Shown here: piece after piece, positions 28,601 through 44,900 of the stretch
How the letters are laid out: each line of letters opens with the position of its first letter
How positions within the stretch are numbered: position 1 is the first letter of the stretch
Assembly (NCBI GenBank): GCA_017654935.2
Contig: CM065683.1
Location: 5,861,131 to 5,925,130, forward strand
Direction: 5' to 3'
Length of the DNA stretch: 64,000 nt
Source: Phymorhynchus buccinoides
Taxonomy: Eukaryota; Mollusca; Gastropoda; Neogastropoda; Raphitomidae
Made by a program: the position numbers and the translations under genes
Notes under the pieces: model-generated
Databases searched by the model: none
What the model saw: the letters and a program-made list of their open reading frames with translations, nothing else
Told to the model about the DNA's origin: nothing

Positions 28601-31600
28601 TCACACACAATAAAGAAATCATCATGTAACCCCCTTCACACACAATAAAGAAATCATCATGTAACCCCCTTCACACACAATAAAGAAATCATCATGTAAC
28701 CCCCTTCACACACAATAAAGAAATCATCATGTAACCCCCTTCACACACAATAAAGAAATCATCATGTAACCCCCTTCACACACAATAAAGAAATCATCAT
28801 GTAACCCCCTTCACACACAATAAAGAAATCATCATGTAACCCCCTTCACACACAATAAAGAAATCATCATGTAACCCCCTTCACACACAATAAAGAAATC
28901 ATCATGTAACCCCCTTCACACACAATAAAGAAATCATCATGTAACCCCCTTCACACACAATAAAGAAATCATCATGTAACCCCCTTCACACACAATAAAG
29001 AAATCATCATGTAACCCCCTTCACACACAATAAAGAAATCATCATGTAACCCCCTTCACACACAATAAAGAAATCATCATGTAACCCCCTTCACACACAA
29101 TAAAGAAATCATCATGTAACCCCCTTCACACACAATAAAGAAATCATCATGTAACCCCCTTCACACACAATAAAGAAATCATCATGTAACCCCCTTCACA
29201 CACAATAAAGAAATCATCATGTAACCCCCTTCACACACACACACAATAAAGAAATCATCATGTAACCCCCTTCACACACAATAAAGAAATCATCATGTAA
29301 AGAAATCATCATGTAACCCCCTTCACACACAATAAAGAAATCATCATGTAACCCCCTTCACACACAATAAAGAAATCATCATGTAATCATGTAACCCCCT
29401 TCACACACAATAAAGAAATCATCATGTAACCCCCTTCACACACAATAAAGAAATCATCATGTAACCCCCTTCACACACAATAAAGAAATCATCATGTAAC
29501 CCCCTTCACACACAATAAAGAAATCATCATGTAACCCCCTTCACACACAATAAAGAAATCATCATGTAACCCCCTTCACACACAATAAAGAAATCATCAT
29601 GTAACCCCCTTCACACACAATAAAGAAATCATCATGTAACCCCCTTCACACACAATAAAGAAATCATCATGTAACCCCCTTCACACACAATAAAGAAATC
29701 ATCATGTAACCCCCTTCACACACAATAAAGAAATCATCATGTAACCCCCCCACAATAAAGAAATCATCATGTAACCCCCTTCACACAATAAAGAAATCAT
29801 CATGTAACCCCCTTCACACACAATAAAGAAATCATCATGTAACCCCCTTCACACACAATAAAGAAATCATCATGTAACCCCCTTCACACACAATAAAGAA
29901 ATCATCATGTAACCCCCTTCACACACAATAAAGAAATCATCATGTAACCCCCTTCACACACAATAAAGAAATCATCATGTAACCCCCTTCACACACAATA
30001 AAGAAATCATCATGTAACCCCCTTCACACACAATAAAGAAATCATCATGTAACCCCCTTCACACACAATAAAGAAATCATCATGTAACCCCCTTCACACA
30101 CAATAAAGAAATCATCATGTAACCCCCTTCACACACAATAAAGAAATCATCATGTAACCCCCTTCACACACAATAAAGAAATCATCATGTAACCCCCTTC
30201 ACACACAATAAAGAAATCATCATGTAACCCCCTTCACACACAATAAAGAAATCATCATGTAACCCCCTTCCACCATTGTAACCCCCTTCACACACAATAA
30301 AGAAATCATCATGTAACCCCCTTCACACACAATAAAGAAATCATCATGTAACCCCCTTCACACACAATAAAGAAATCATCATGTAACCCCCTTCACACAC
30401 AATAAAGAAATCATCATGTAACCCCCTTCACACACAATAAAGAAATCATCATGTAACCCCCTTCACACACAATAAAGAAATCATCATGTAACCCCCTTCA
30501 CACACAATAAAGAAATCATCATGTAACCCCCTTCACATCACAATAAAGAAATCATCATGTAACCCCCTTCACACACAATAAAGAAATCATCATGTAACCC
30601 CCTTCACACACAATAAAGAAATCATCATGTAACCCCCTTCACACACAATAAAGAAATCATCATGTAACCCCCTTCACACACAATAAAGAAATCATCATGT
30701 AACCCCCTTCACACACAATAAAGAAATCATCATGTAACCCCCTTCACACACAATAAAGAAATCATCATGTAACCCCCTTCACACACAATAAAGAAATCAT
30801 CATGTAACCCCCTTCACACACAATAATCAAGAAATCATCATGTAACCCCCTTCACACACAATAAAGAAATCATCATGTAACCCCCTTCACACACAATAAA
30901 GAAATCATCATGTAACCCCCTTCACACACAATAAAGAAATCATCATGTAACCCCCTTCACACACAATAAAGAAATCATCATGTAACCCCCTTCACACACA
31001 ATAAAGAAATCATCATGTAACCCCCTTCACACACAATAAAGAAATCATCATGTAACCCCCTTCACACACAATAAAGAAATCATCATGTAACCCCCTTCAC
31101 ACACAATAAAGAAATCATCATGTAACCCCCTTCACACACAATAAAGAAATCATCATGTAACCCCCTTCACACACAATAAAGAAATCATCATGTAACCCCC
31201 TTCACACACAATAAAGAAATCATCATGTAACCCCCTTCACACACAATAAAGAAATCATCATGTAACCCCCTTCACACACAATAAAGAAATCATCATGTAA
31301 CCCCCTTCACACACAATAAAGAAATCATCATGTAACCCCCTTCACACACAATAAAGAAATCATCATGTAACCCCCTTCACACACAATAAAGAAATCATCA
31401 TGTAACCCCCTTCACACCACAATAAAGAAATCATCATGTAACCCCCTTCACACACAATAAAGAAATCATCATGTAACCCCCTTCACACACAATAAAGAAA
31501 TCATCATGTAACCCCCTTCACACACAATAAAGAAATCATCATGTAACCCCCTTCACACACAATAAAGAAATCATCATGTAACCCCCTTCACACACAATAA

Positions 31601-34600
31601 AGAAATCATCATGTAACCCCCTTCACACACAATAAAGAAATCATCATGTAACCCCCTTCACACACAATAAAGAAATCATCATGTAACCCCCTTCACACAC
31701 AATAAAGAAATCATCATGTAACCCCCTTCACACACAATAAAGAAATCATCATGTAACCCCCTTCACACACAATAAAGAAATCATCATGTAACCCCCTTCA
31801 CACACAATAAAGAAATCATCATGTAACCCCCTTCACACACAATAAAGAAATCATCATGTAACCCCCTTCACACACAATAAAGAAATCATCATGTAACCCC
31901 CTTCACACACAATAAAGAAATCATCATGTAACCCCCTTCACACACAATAAAGAAATCATCATGTAACCCCCTTCACACACAATAAAGAAATCATCATGTA
32001 ACCCCCTTCACACACAATAAAGAAATCATCATGTAACCCCCTTCACACACAATAAAGAAATCATCATGTAACCCCCTTCACACACAATAAAGAAATCATC
32101 ATGTAACCCCCTTCACACACAATAAAGAAATCATCATGTAACCCCCTTCACACACAATAAAGAAATCATCATGTAACCCCCTTCACACACAATAAAGAAA
32201 TCATCATGTAACCCCCTTCACACACAATAAAGAAATCATCATGTAACCCCCTTCACACACAATAAAGAAATCATCATGTAACCCCCTTCACACACAATAA
32301 AGAAATCATCATGTAACCCCCTTCACACACAATAAAGAAATCATCATGTAACCCCCTTCACACACAATAAAGAAATCATCATGTAACCCCCTTCACACAC
32401 AATAAAGAAATCATCATGTAACCCCCTTCACACACAATAAAGAAATCATCATGTAACCCCCTTCACACACAATAAAGAAATCATCATGTAACCCCCTTCA
32501 CACACAATAAAGAAATCATCATGTAACCCCCTTCACACACAATAAAGAAATCATCATGTAACCCCCTTCACACACAATAAAGAAATCATCATGTAACCCC
32601 CTTCACACACAATAAAGAAATCATCATGTAACCCCCTTCACACACAATAAAGAAATCATCATGTAACCCCCTTCACACACAATAAAGAAATCATCATGTA
32701 ACCCCCTTCACACACAATAAAGAAATCATCATGTAACCCCCTTCACACACAATAAAGAAATCATCATGTAACCCCCTTCACACACAATAAAGAAATCATC
32801 ATGTAACCCCCTTCACACACAATAAAGAAATCATCATGTAACCCCCTTCACACACAATAAAGAAATCATCATGTAACCCCCTTCACACACAATAAAGAAA
32901 TCATCATGTAACCCCCTTCACACACAATAAAGAAATCATCATGTAACCCCCTTCACACACAATAAAGAAATCATCATGTAACCCCCTTCACACACAATAA
33001 AGAAATCATCATGTAACCCCCTTCACACACAATAAAGAAATCATCATGTAACCCCCTTCACACACAATAAAGAAATCATCATGTAACCCCCTTCACACAC
33101 AATAAAGAAATCATCATGTAACCCCCTTCACACACAATAAAGAAATCATCATGTAACCCCCTTCACACACAATAAAGAAATCATCATGTAACCCCCTTCA
33201 CACACAATAAAGAAATCATCATGTAACCCCCTTCACACACAATAAAGAAATCATCATGTAACCCCCTTCACACACAATAAAGAAATCATCATGTAACCCC
33301 CTTCACACACAATAAAGAAATCATCATGTAACCCCCTTCACACACAATAAAGAAATCATCATGTAACCCCCTTCACCACAATAAAGAAATCATCATGTAA
33401 CCCCCTTCACACACAATAAAGAAATCATCATGTAACCCCCTTCACACACAATAAAGAAATCATCATGTAACCCCCTTCACACACAATAAAGAAATCATCA
33501 TGTAACCCCCTTCACACACAATAAAGAAATCATCATGTAACCCCCTTCACACACAATAAAGAAATCATCATGTAACCCCCTTCACACACAATAACCCCCT
33601 TCACACACAATACAGAAATCATCATGTAACCCCCTTCACACACAATAAAGAAATCATCATGTAACCCCCTTCACACACAATAAAGAAATCATCATGTAAC
33701 CCCCTTCACACACAATAAAGAAATCATCATGTAACCCCCTTCACACACAATAAAGAAATCATCATGTAACCCCCTTCACACACAATAAAGAAATCATCAT
33801 GTAACCCCCTTCACACACAATAAAGAAATCATCATGTAACCCCCTTCACACACAATAAAGAAATCATCATGTAACCCCCTTCACACACAATAAAGAAATC
33901 ATCATGTAACCCCCTTCACACACAATAAAGAAATCATCATGTAACCCCCTTCACACACAATAAAGAAATCATCATGTAACCCCCTTCACACACAATAAAG
34001 AAATCATCATGTAACCCCCTTCACACACAATAAAGAAATCATCATGTAACCCCCTTCACACACAATAAAGAAATCATCATGTAACCCCCTTCACACACAA
34101 TAAAGAAATCATCATGTAACCCCCTTCACACACAATAAAGAAATCATCATGTAACCCCCTTCACACACAATAAAGAAATCATCATGTAACCCCCTTCACA
34201 CACAATAAAGAAATCATCATGTAACCCCCTTCACACACAATAAAGAAATCATCATGTAACCCCCTTCACACACAATAAAGAAATCATCATGTAACCCCCT
34301 TCACACACAATAAAGAAATCATCATGTAACCCCCTTCACACACAATAAAGAAATCATCATGTAACCCCCTTCACACACAATAAAGAAATCATCATGTAAC
34401 CCCCTTCACACACAATAAAGAAATCATCATGTAACCCCCTTCACACACAATAAAGAAATCATCATGTAACCCCCTTCACACACAATAAAGAAATCATCAT
34501 GTAACCCCCTTCACACACAATAAAGAAATCATCATGTAACCCCCTTCACACACAATAAAGAAATCATCATGTAACCCCCTTCACACACAATAAAGAAATC

Positions 34601-37600
34601 ATCATGTAACCCCCTTCACACACAATAAAGAAATCATCATGTAACCCCCTTCACACACAATAAAGAAATCATCATGTAACCCCCTTCACACACAATAAAG
34701 AAATCATCATGTAACCCCCTTCACACACAATAAAGAAATCATCATGTAACCCCCTTCACACACAATAAAGAAATCATCATGTAACCCCCTTCACACACAA
34801 TAAAGAAATCATCATGTAACCCCCTTCACACACAATAAAGAAATCATCAATCACACACAATAAAGAAATCATCATGTAACCCCCTTCACACACAATAAAG
34901 AAATCATCATGTAACCCCCTTCACACACAATAAAGAAATCATCATGTAACCCCCTTCACACACAATAAAGAAATCATCATGTAACCCCCTTCACACACAA
35001 TAAAGAAATCATCATGTAACCCCCTTCACACACAATAAAGAAATCATCATGTAACCCCCTTCACACACAATAAAGAAATCATCATGTAACCCCCTTCACA
35101 CACAATAAAGAAATCATCATGTAACCCCCTTCACACACAATAAAGAAATCATCATGTAACCCCCTTCACACACAATAAAGAAATCATCATGTAACCCCCT
35201 TCACACACAATAAAGAAATCATCAGAAATCATCATGTAACCCCCTTCACACACAATAAAGAAATCATCATGTAACCCCCTTCACACACAATAAAGAAATC
35301 ATCATGTAACCCCCTTCACACACAATAAAGAAATCATCATGTAACCCCCTTCACACACAATAAAGAAATCATCATGTAACCCCCTTCACACACAATAAAG
35401 AAATCATCATGTAACCCCCTTCACACACAATAAAGAAATCATCATGTAACCCCCTTCACACACAATAAAGAAATCATCATGTAACCCCCTTCACACACAA
35501 TAAAGAAATCATCATGTAACCCCCTTCACACACAATAAAGAAATCATCATGTAACCCCCTTCACACACAATAAAGAAATCATCATGTAACCCCCTTCACA
35601 CACAATAAAGAAATCATCATGTAACCCCCTTCACACACAATAAAGAAATCATCATGTAACCCCCTTCACACACAATAACCCCCTTCACACACAATACAGA
35701 AATCATCATGTAACCCCCTTCACACACAATAAAGAAATCATCATGTAACCCCCTTCACACACAATAAAGAAATCATCATGTAACCCCCTTCACACACAAT
35801 AAAGAAATCATCATGTAACCCCCTTCACACACAATAAAGAAATCATCATGTAACCCCCTTCACACACAATAAAGAAATCATCATGTAACCCCCTTCACAC
35901 ACAATAAAGAAATCATCATGTAACCCCCTTCACACACAATAAAGAAATCAATCATCATGTCAACCCCCCTTCACACACAATAAAGAAATCATCATGTAAC
36001 CCCCTTCACACACAATAAAGAAATCATCATGTAACCCCCTTCACACACAATAAAGAAATCATCATGTAACCCCCTTCACACACAATAAAGAAATCATCAT
36101 GTAACCCCCTTCACACACAATAAAGAAATCATCATGTAACCCCCTTCACACACAATAAAGAAATCATCATGTAACCCCCTTCACACACAATAAAGAAATC
36201 ATCATGTAACCCCCTTCACACACAATAAAGAAATCATCACACACATAAAGAAATCATCATAACCCCCTTCACACACAATAAAGAAATCATCATGTAACCC
36301 CCTTCACACACAATAAAGAAATCATCATGTAACCCCCTTCACACACAATAAAGAAATCATCATGTAACCCCCTTCACACACAATAAAGAAATCATCATGT
36401 AACCCCCTTCACACACAATAAAGAAATCATCATGTAACCCCCTTCACACACAATAAAGAAATCATCATGTAACCCCCTTCACACACAATAAAGAAATCAT
36501 CATGTAACCCCCTTCACACACAATAAAGAAATCATCATGTAACCCCCTTCACACACAATAAAGAAATCATCATGTAACCCCCTTCACACACAATAAAGAA
36601 ATCATCATGTAACCCCCTTCACACACAATAAAGAAATCATCATGTAACCCCCTTCACACACAATAAAGAAATCATCATGTAACCCCCTTCACACACAATA
36701 AAGAAATCATCATGTAACCCCCTTCACACACAATAAAGAAATCATCATGTCAACCCCCTTCACACACAATAAAGAAATCATCATGTAACCCCCTTCACAC
36801 ACAATAAAGAAATCATCATGTAACCCCCTTCACACACAATAAAGAAATCATCATGTAACCCCCTTCACACACAATAAAGAAATCATCATGTAACCCCCTT
36901 CACACACAATAAAGAAATCATCATGTAACCCCCTTCACACACAATAAAGAAATCATCATGTAACCCCCTTCACACACAATAAAGAAATCATCATGTAACC
37001 CCCTTCACACACAATAAAGAAATCATCATGTAACCCCCTTCACACACAATAAAGAAATCATCATGTAACCCCCTTCACACACAATAAAGAAATCATCATG
37101 TAACCCCCTTCACACACAATAAAGAAATCATCATGTAACCCCCTTCACACACAATAAAGAAATCATCATGTAACCCCCTTCACACACAATAAAGAAATCA
37201 TCATGTAACCCCCTTCACACACAATAAAGAAATCATCATGTAACCCCCTTCACACACAATAAAGAAATCATCATGTAACCCCCTTCACACACAATAAAGA
37301 AATCATCATGTAACCCCCTTCACACACAATAAAGAAATCATCATGTAACCCCCTTCACACACAATAAAGAAATCATCATGTAACCCCCTTCACACACAAT
37401 AAAGAAATCATCATGTAACCCCCTTCACACACAATAAAGAAATCATCATGTAACCCCCTTCACACACAATAAAGAAATCATCATGTAACCCCCTTCACAC
37501 ACAATAAAGAAATCATCATGTAACCCCCTTCACACACAATAAAGAAATCATCATGTAACCCCCTTCACACACAATAAAGAAATCATCATGTAACCCCCTT

Positions 37601-40600
37601 CACACACAATAAAGAAATCATCATGTAACCCCCTTCACACACAATAAAGAAACATCACAATCACACACAATAAGAAATCATCATGTAACCCCCTTCACAC
37701 ACAATAAAGAAATCATCATGTAACCCCCTTCACACACAATAAAGAAATCATCATGTAACCCCCTTCACACACAATAAAGAAATCATCATGTAACCCCCTT
37801 CACACACAATAAAGAAATCATCATGTAACCCCCTTCACACACAATAAAGAAATCATCATGTAACCCCCTTCACACACAATAAAGAAATCATCATGTAACC
37901 CCCTTCACACACAATAAAGAAATCATCATGTAACCCCCTTCACACACAATAAAGAAATCATCATGTAACCCCCTTCACACACAATAAAGAAATCATCATG
38001 TAACCCCCTTCACACACAATAAAGAAATCATCATGTAACCCCCTTCACACACAATAAAGAAATCATCATGTAACCCCCTTCACACACAATAAAGAAATCA
38101 TCATGTAACCCCCTTCACACACAATAAAGAAATCATCATGTAACCCCCTTCACACACAATAAAGAAATCATCATGTAACCCCCTTCACACACAATAAAGA
38201 AATCATCATGTAACCCCCTTCACACACAATAAAGAAATCATCATGTAACCCCCTTCACACACAATAAAGAAATCATCATGTAACCCCCTTCACACACAAT
38301 AAAGAAATCATCATGTAACCCCCTTCACACACAATAAAGAAATCATCATGTAACCCCCTTCACACACAATAAAGAAATCATCATGTAACCCCCTTCACAC
38401 ACAATACAATAAAGAAATCATCATGTAACCCCCTTCACACACAATAAAGAAATCATCATGTAACCCCCTTCACACACAATAAAGAAATCATCATGTAACC
38501 CCCTTCACACACAATAAAGAAATCATCATGTAACCCCCTTCACACACAATAAAGAAATCATCATGTAACCCCCTTCACACACAATAAAGAAATCATCATG
38601 TAACCCCCTTCACACACAATAAAGAAATCATCATGTAACCCCCTTCACACACAATAAAGAAATCATCATGTAACCCCCTTCACACACAATAAAGAAATCA
38701 TCATGTAACCCCCTTCACACACAATAAAGAAATCATCATGTAACCCCCTTCACACACAATAAAGAAATCATCATGTAACCCCCTTCACACACAATAAAGA
38801 AATCATCATGTAACCCCCTTCACACACAATAAAGAAATCATCATGTAACCCCCTTCACACACAATAAAGAAATCATCATGTAACCCCCTTCACACACAAT
38901 AAAGAAATCATCATGTAACCCCCTTCACACACAATAAAGAAATCATCATGTAACCCCCTTCACACACAATAAAGAAATCATCATGTAACCCCCTTCACAC
39001 ACAATAAAGAAATCATCATGTAACCCCCTTCACACACAATAACAGAAATCATCATGTAACCCCCTTCACACACAATAAAGAAATCATCATGTAACCCCCT
39101 TCACACACAATAAAGAAATCATCATGTAACCCCCTTCACACACAATAAAGAAATCATCATGTAACCCCCTTCACACACAATAAAGAAATCATCATGTAAC
39201 CCCCTTCACACACAATAAAGAAATCATCATGTAACCCCCTTCACACACAATAAAGAAATCATCATGTAACCCCCTTCACACACAATAAAGAAATCATCAT
39301 GTAACCCCCTTCACACACAATAAAGAAATCATCATGTAACCCCCTTCACACACAATAAAGAAATCATCATGTAACCCCCTTCACACACAATAAAGAAATC
39401 ATCATGTAACCCCCTTCACACACAATAAAGAAATCATCATGTAACCCCCTTCACACACAATAAAGAAATCATCATGTAACCCCCTTCACACACAATAAAG
39501 AAATCATCATGTAACCCCCTTCACACACAATAAAGAAATCATCATGTAACCCCCTTCACACACTCATCATGTAACCCCCTTCACACAATAAAGAAATCAT
39601 CATGTAACCCCCTTCACACACAATACAGAAATCATCATGTAACCCCCTTCACACACAATAAAGAAATCATCATGTAACCCCCTTCACACACAATAAAGAA
39701 ATCATCATGTAACCCCCTTCACACACAATAAAGAAATCATCATGTAACCCCCTTCACACACAATAAAGAAATCATCATGTAACCCCCTTCACACACAATA
39801 AAGAAATCATCATGTAACCCCCTTCACACACAATAAAGAAATCATCATGTAACCCCCTTCACACACAATAAAGAAATCATCATGTAACCCCCTTCACACA
39901 CAATAAAGAAATCATCATGTAACCCCCTTCACACACAATAAAGAAATCATCATGTAACCCCCTTCACACACAATAAAGAAATCATCATGTAACCCCCTTC
40001 ACACACAATAAAGAAATCATCATGTAACCCCCTTCACACACAATAAAGAAATCATCATGTAACCCCCTTCACACACAATAAAGAAATCATCATGTAACCC
40101 CCTTCACACACAATAAAGAAATCATCATGTAACCCCCTTCACACACAATAAAGAAATCATCATGTAACCCCCTTCACACACAATAAAGAAATCATCATGT
40201 AACCCCCTTCACACACAATAAAGAAATCATCATGTAACCCCCTTCACACACAATAAAGAAATCATCATGTAACCCCCTTCACACACAATAAAGAAATCAT
40301 CATGTAACCCCCTTCACACACAATAAAGAAATCATCATGTAACCCCCTTCACACACAATAAAGAAATCATCATGTAACCCCCTTCACACACAATAAAGAA
40401 ATCATCATGTAACCCCCTTTCACACACAATAAAGAAATCATCATGTAACCCCCTTCACACACAATAAAGAAATCATCATGTAACCCCCTTCACACACAAT
40501 AAAGAAATCATCATGTAACCCCCTTCACACACAATAAAGAAATCATCATGTAACCCCCTTCACACACAATAAAGAAATCATCATGTAACCCCCTTCACAC

Positions 40601-43600
40601 ACAATAAAGAAATCATCATGTAACCCCCTTCACACACAATAAAGAAATCATCATGTAACCCCCTTCACACACAATAAAGAAATCATCATGTAACCCCCTT
40701 CACACACAATAAAGAAATCATCATGTAACCCCCTTCACACACAATAAAGAAATCATCATGTAACCCCCTTCACACACAATAAAGAAATCATCATGTAACC
40801 CCCTTCACACACACACAATAAAGAAATCATCATGTAACCCCCTTCACACACAATAAAGAAATCATCATGTAACCCCCTTCACACACAATAAAGAAATCAT
40901 CATGTAACCCCCTTCACACACAATAAAGAAATCATCATGTAACCCCCTTCACACACAATAAAGAAATCATCATGTAACCCCCTTCACACACAATAAAGAA
41001 ATCATCATGTAACCCCCTTCACACACAATAAAGAAATCATCATGTAACCCCCTTCACACACAATAAAGAAATCATCATGTAACCCCCTTCACACACAATA
41101 AAGAAATCATCATGTAACCCCCTTCACACACAATAAAGAAATCATCATGTAACCCCCTTCACACACAATAAAGAAATCATCATGTAACCCCCTTCACACA
41201 CAATAAAGAAATCATCATGTAACCCCCTTCACACACAATAAAGAAATCATCATGTAACCCCCTTCACACACAATAAAGAAATCATCATGTAACCCCCTTC
41301 ACACACAATAAAGAAATCATCATGTAACCCCCTTCACACACAATAAAGAAATCATCATGTAACCCCCTTCACACACAATAAAGAAATCATCATGTAACCC
41401 CCTTCACATCACAATAAAGAAATCATCATGTAACCCCCTTCACACACAATAAGAAAGAAATCATCATGTAACCCCCTTCACACACAATAAAGAAATCATC
41501 ATGTAACCCCCTTCACACACAATAAAGAAATCATCATGTAACCCCCTTCACACACAATAAAGAAATCATCATGTAACCCCCTTCACACACAATAAAGAAA
41601 TCATCATGTAACCCCCTTCACACACAATAAAGAAATCATCATGTAACCCCCTTCACACACAATAAAGAAATCATCATGTAACCCCCTTCACACACAATAA
41701 AGAAATCATCATGTAACCCCCTTCACACACAATAAAGAAATCATCATGTAACCCCCTTCACACACAATAAAGAAATCATCATGTAACCCCCTTCACACAC
41801 AATAAAGAAATCATCATGTAACCCCCTTCACACACAATAAAGAAATCATCATGTAACCCCCTTCACACACAATAAAGAAATCATCATGTAACCCCCTTCA
41901 CACACAATAAAGAAATCATCATGTAACCCCCTTCACACACAATAAAGAAATCATCATGTAACCCCCTTCACACACAATAAAGAAATCATCATGTAACCCC
42001 CTTCACACACAATAAAGAAATCATCATGTAACCCCCTTCACACACAATAAAGAAATCATCATGTAACCCCCTTCACACACAATAAAGAAATCATCATGTA
42101 ACCCCCTTCACACACAATAAAGAAATCATCATGTAACCCCCTTCACACACAATAAAGAAATCATCATGTAACCCCCTTCACACACAATAAAGAAATCATC
42201 ATGTAACCCCCTTCACACACAATAAAGAAATCATCATGTAACCCCCTTCACACACAATAAAGAAATCATCATGTAACCCCCTTCACACACAATACCATCA
42301 GAAATCATCATGTAACCCCCTTCACACACAATAAAGAAATCATCATGTAACCCCCTTCACACACAATAAAGAAATCATCATGTAACCCCCTTCACACACA
42401 ATAAAGAAATCATCATGTAACCCCCTTCACACACAATAAAGAAATCATCATGTAACCCCCTTCACACACAATAAAGAAATCATCATGTAACCCCCTTCAC
42501 ACACAATAAAGAAATCATCATGTAACCCCCTTTCACACACAATAAAGAAATCATCATGTAACCCCCTTCACACACAATAAAGAAATCATCATGTAACCCC
42601 CTTCACACACAATAAAGAAATCATCATGTAACCCCCTTCACACACAATAAAGAAATCATCATGTAACCCCCTTCACACACAATAAAGAAATCATCATGTA
42701 ACCCCCTTCACACACAATAAAGAAACCATCATGTAACCCCCTTCACACACAATAAAGAAATCATCATGTAACCCCCTTCACACACAATAAAGAAATCATC
42801 ATGTAACCCCCTTCACACACAATAAAGAAATCATCAGAAATCATCATGTAACCCCCTTCACACACAATAAAGAAATCATCATGTAACCCCCTTCACACAC
42901 AATAAAGAAATCATCATGTAACCCCCTTCACACACAATAAAGAAATCATCATGTAACCCCCTTCACACACAATAAAGAAATCATCATGTAACCCCCTTCA
43001 CACACAATAAAGAAATCATCATGTAACCCCCTTCACACACAATAAAGAAATCATCATGTAACCCCCTTCACACACAATAAAGAAATCATCATGTAACCCC
43101 CTTCACACACAATAAAGAAATCATCATGTAACCCCCTTCACACACAATAAAGAAATCATCATGTAACCCCCTTCACACACAATAAAGAAATCATCATGTA
43201 ACCCCCTTCACACACAATAAAGAAATCATCATGTAAACCCCCTTCACACACACAATAAAGAAATCATCATGTAACCCCCTTCACACACAATAAAGAAATC
43301 ATCATGTAACCCCCTTCACACACAATAAAGAAATCATCATGTAACCCCCTTCACACACAATAAAGAAATCATCATGTAACCCCCTTCACACACAATAAAG
43401 AAATCATCATGTAACCCCCTTCACACACAATAAAGAAATCATCATGTAACCCCCTTCACACACAATAAAGAAATCATCATGTAACCCCCTTCACACACAA
43501 TAAAGAAATCATCATGTAACCCCCTTCACACACAATAAAGAAATCATCATGTAACCCCCTTCACACACAATAAAGAAATCATCATGTAACCCCCTTCACA

Positions 43601-44320
43601 CACAATAAAGAAATCATCATGTAACCCCCTTCACACACAATAAAGAAATCATCATGTAACTTCACCCAATAAAGAAATCATTAACCCCCTTCACACACAA
43701 TAAAGAAATCATCATGTAACCCCCTTCACACACAATAAAGAAATCATCATGTAACCCCCTTCACACACAATAAAGAAATCATCATGTAACCCCCTTCACA
43801 CACAATAAAGAAATCATCATGTAACCCCCTTCACACACAATAAAGAAATCATCATGTAACCCCCTTCACACACAATAAAGAAATCATCATGTAACCCCCT
43901 TCACACACAATAAAGAAATCATCATGTAACCCCCTTCACACACAATAAAGAAATCATCATGTAACCCCCTTCACACACAATAAAGAAATCATCATGTAAC
44001 CCCCTTCACACACAATAAAGAAATCATCATGTAACCCCCTTCACACACAATAAAGAAATCATCATGTAACCCCCTTCACACACAATAAAGAAATCATCAT
44101 GTAACCCCCTTCACACACAATAAAGAAATCATCATGTAACCCCCTTCACACACAATAAAGAAATCATCATGTAACCCCCTTCACACACAATAAAGAAATC
44201 ATCATGTAACCCCCTTCACACACAATAAAGAAATCATCATGTAACCCCCTTCACACACAATAAAGAAATCATCATGTAACCCCCTTCACACACAATAAAG
44301 AAATCATCATGTACACAATA
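25616..44320 (+). repeat. Satellite A core array (about 18.7 kb, roughly 530 monomers)
   Basis: This is the largest and most uniform block, with 35-bp monomers in one orientation and near-perfect identity over many kilobases. The sparse landmarks are rearranged joins such as 27,670-27,690, 29,296-29,395, 33,591, 34,850, 35,675, 36,236, 37,655, 42,295 and 43,660, plus one-base changes. Some rare variants recur in identical form (an extra T giving CCCCCTTTCAC at about 40,415 and 42,526; ATAACCCCC joined to AATACAG at 33,591 and 35,675). Repeated copying of blocks can explain this. No gene is present. Confidence 0.98.
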
Positions 44321-44900
44321 CCCATCATTAACCCCACACACACAATGAAGAAATCATCATGTAACCCCCTTCACACACAATAAAGAAATCCCCCCCTTCA
44401 CACACAATAAAGAAATCATCATGTAACCCACTTCACACACAATAAAGAAATCATCATGTAACCCCCTTCACACACAATAAAGAAATCATCATGTAACCCC
44501 CTTCACACACAATGAAGAAATCATCATGTAACACACACTCACACACCCAGAAACATGTAACACACAATGAAGAATCATCATGTAGCACACCCCCTTCACA
44601 CACAATGAAGAATCATCATGTAACCCCCTTCACCACACACACAAGAAATCATCATGTAGCACACACTCCCCTTCACACACAATGGAGAAATCATCATGTA
44701 GCACACATCATGTAACCCCCTTCACACACAATGAAGAATCATCATGTAACACCCCTTCACACACAATGAAGAATCATCATGTAACACACTTCACACACAA
44801 TAAAGAAACACACACATACAAGAAATCATCATGTAGCACAACCCCCTTCACACACACAATAAAGAATCATCATGTAGCACACCCCCCACACACACAATGA
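44321..44900 (+). repeat. Satellite A to B transition, hybrid monomers
   Basis: Monomers here mix A and B features. Examples are AATGAAGAAATCATCATG with CCCCCTTCA (near 44,345 and 44,511), and GAATCATCATGTAACCCC or CATGTAGCACACCCCCTTCA combinations. The change from A to B is gradual over several hundred bases, unlike the abrupt switch near 15,515 in the other copy. Confidence 0.88.

Noticed and set aside
1..44320. CRISPR-like array because of short regular repeats
   Set aside because: The 35-bp repeats are directly contiguous with no unique spacers, and the context is eukaryotic satellite DNA.
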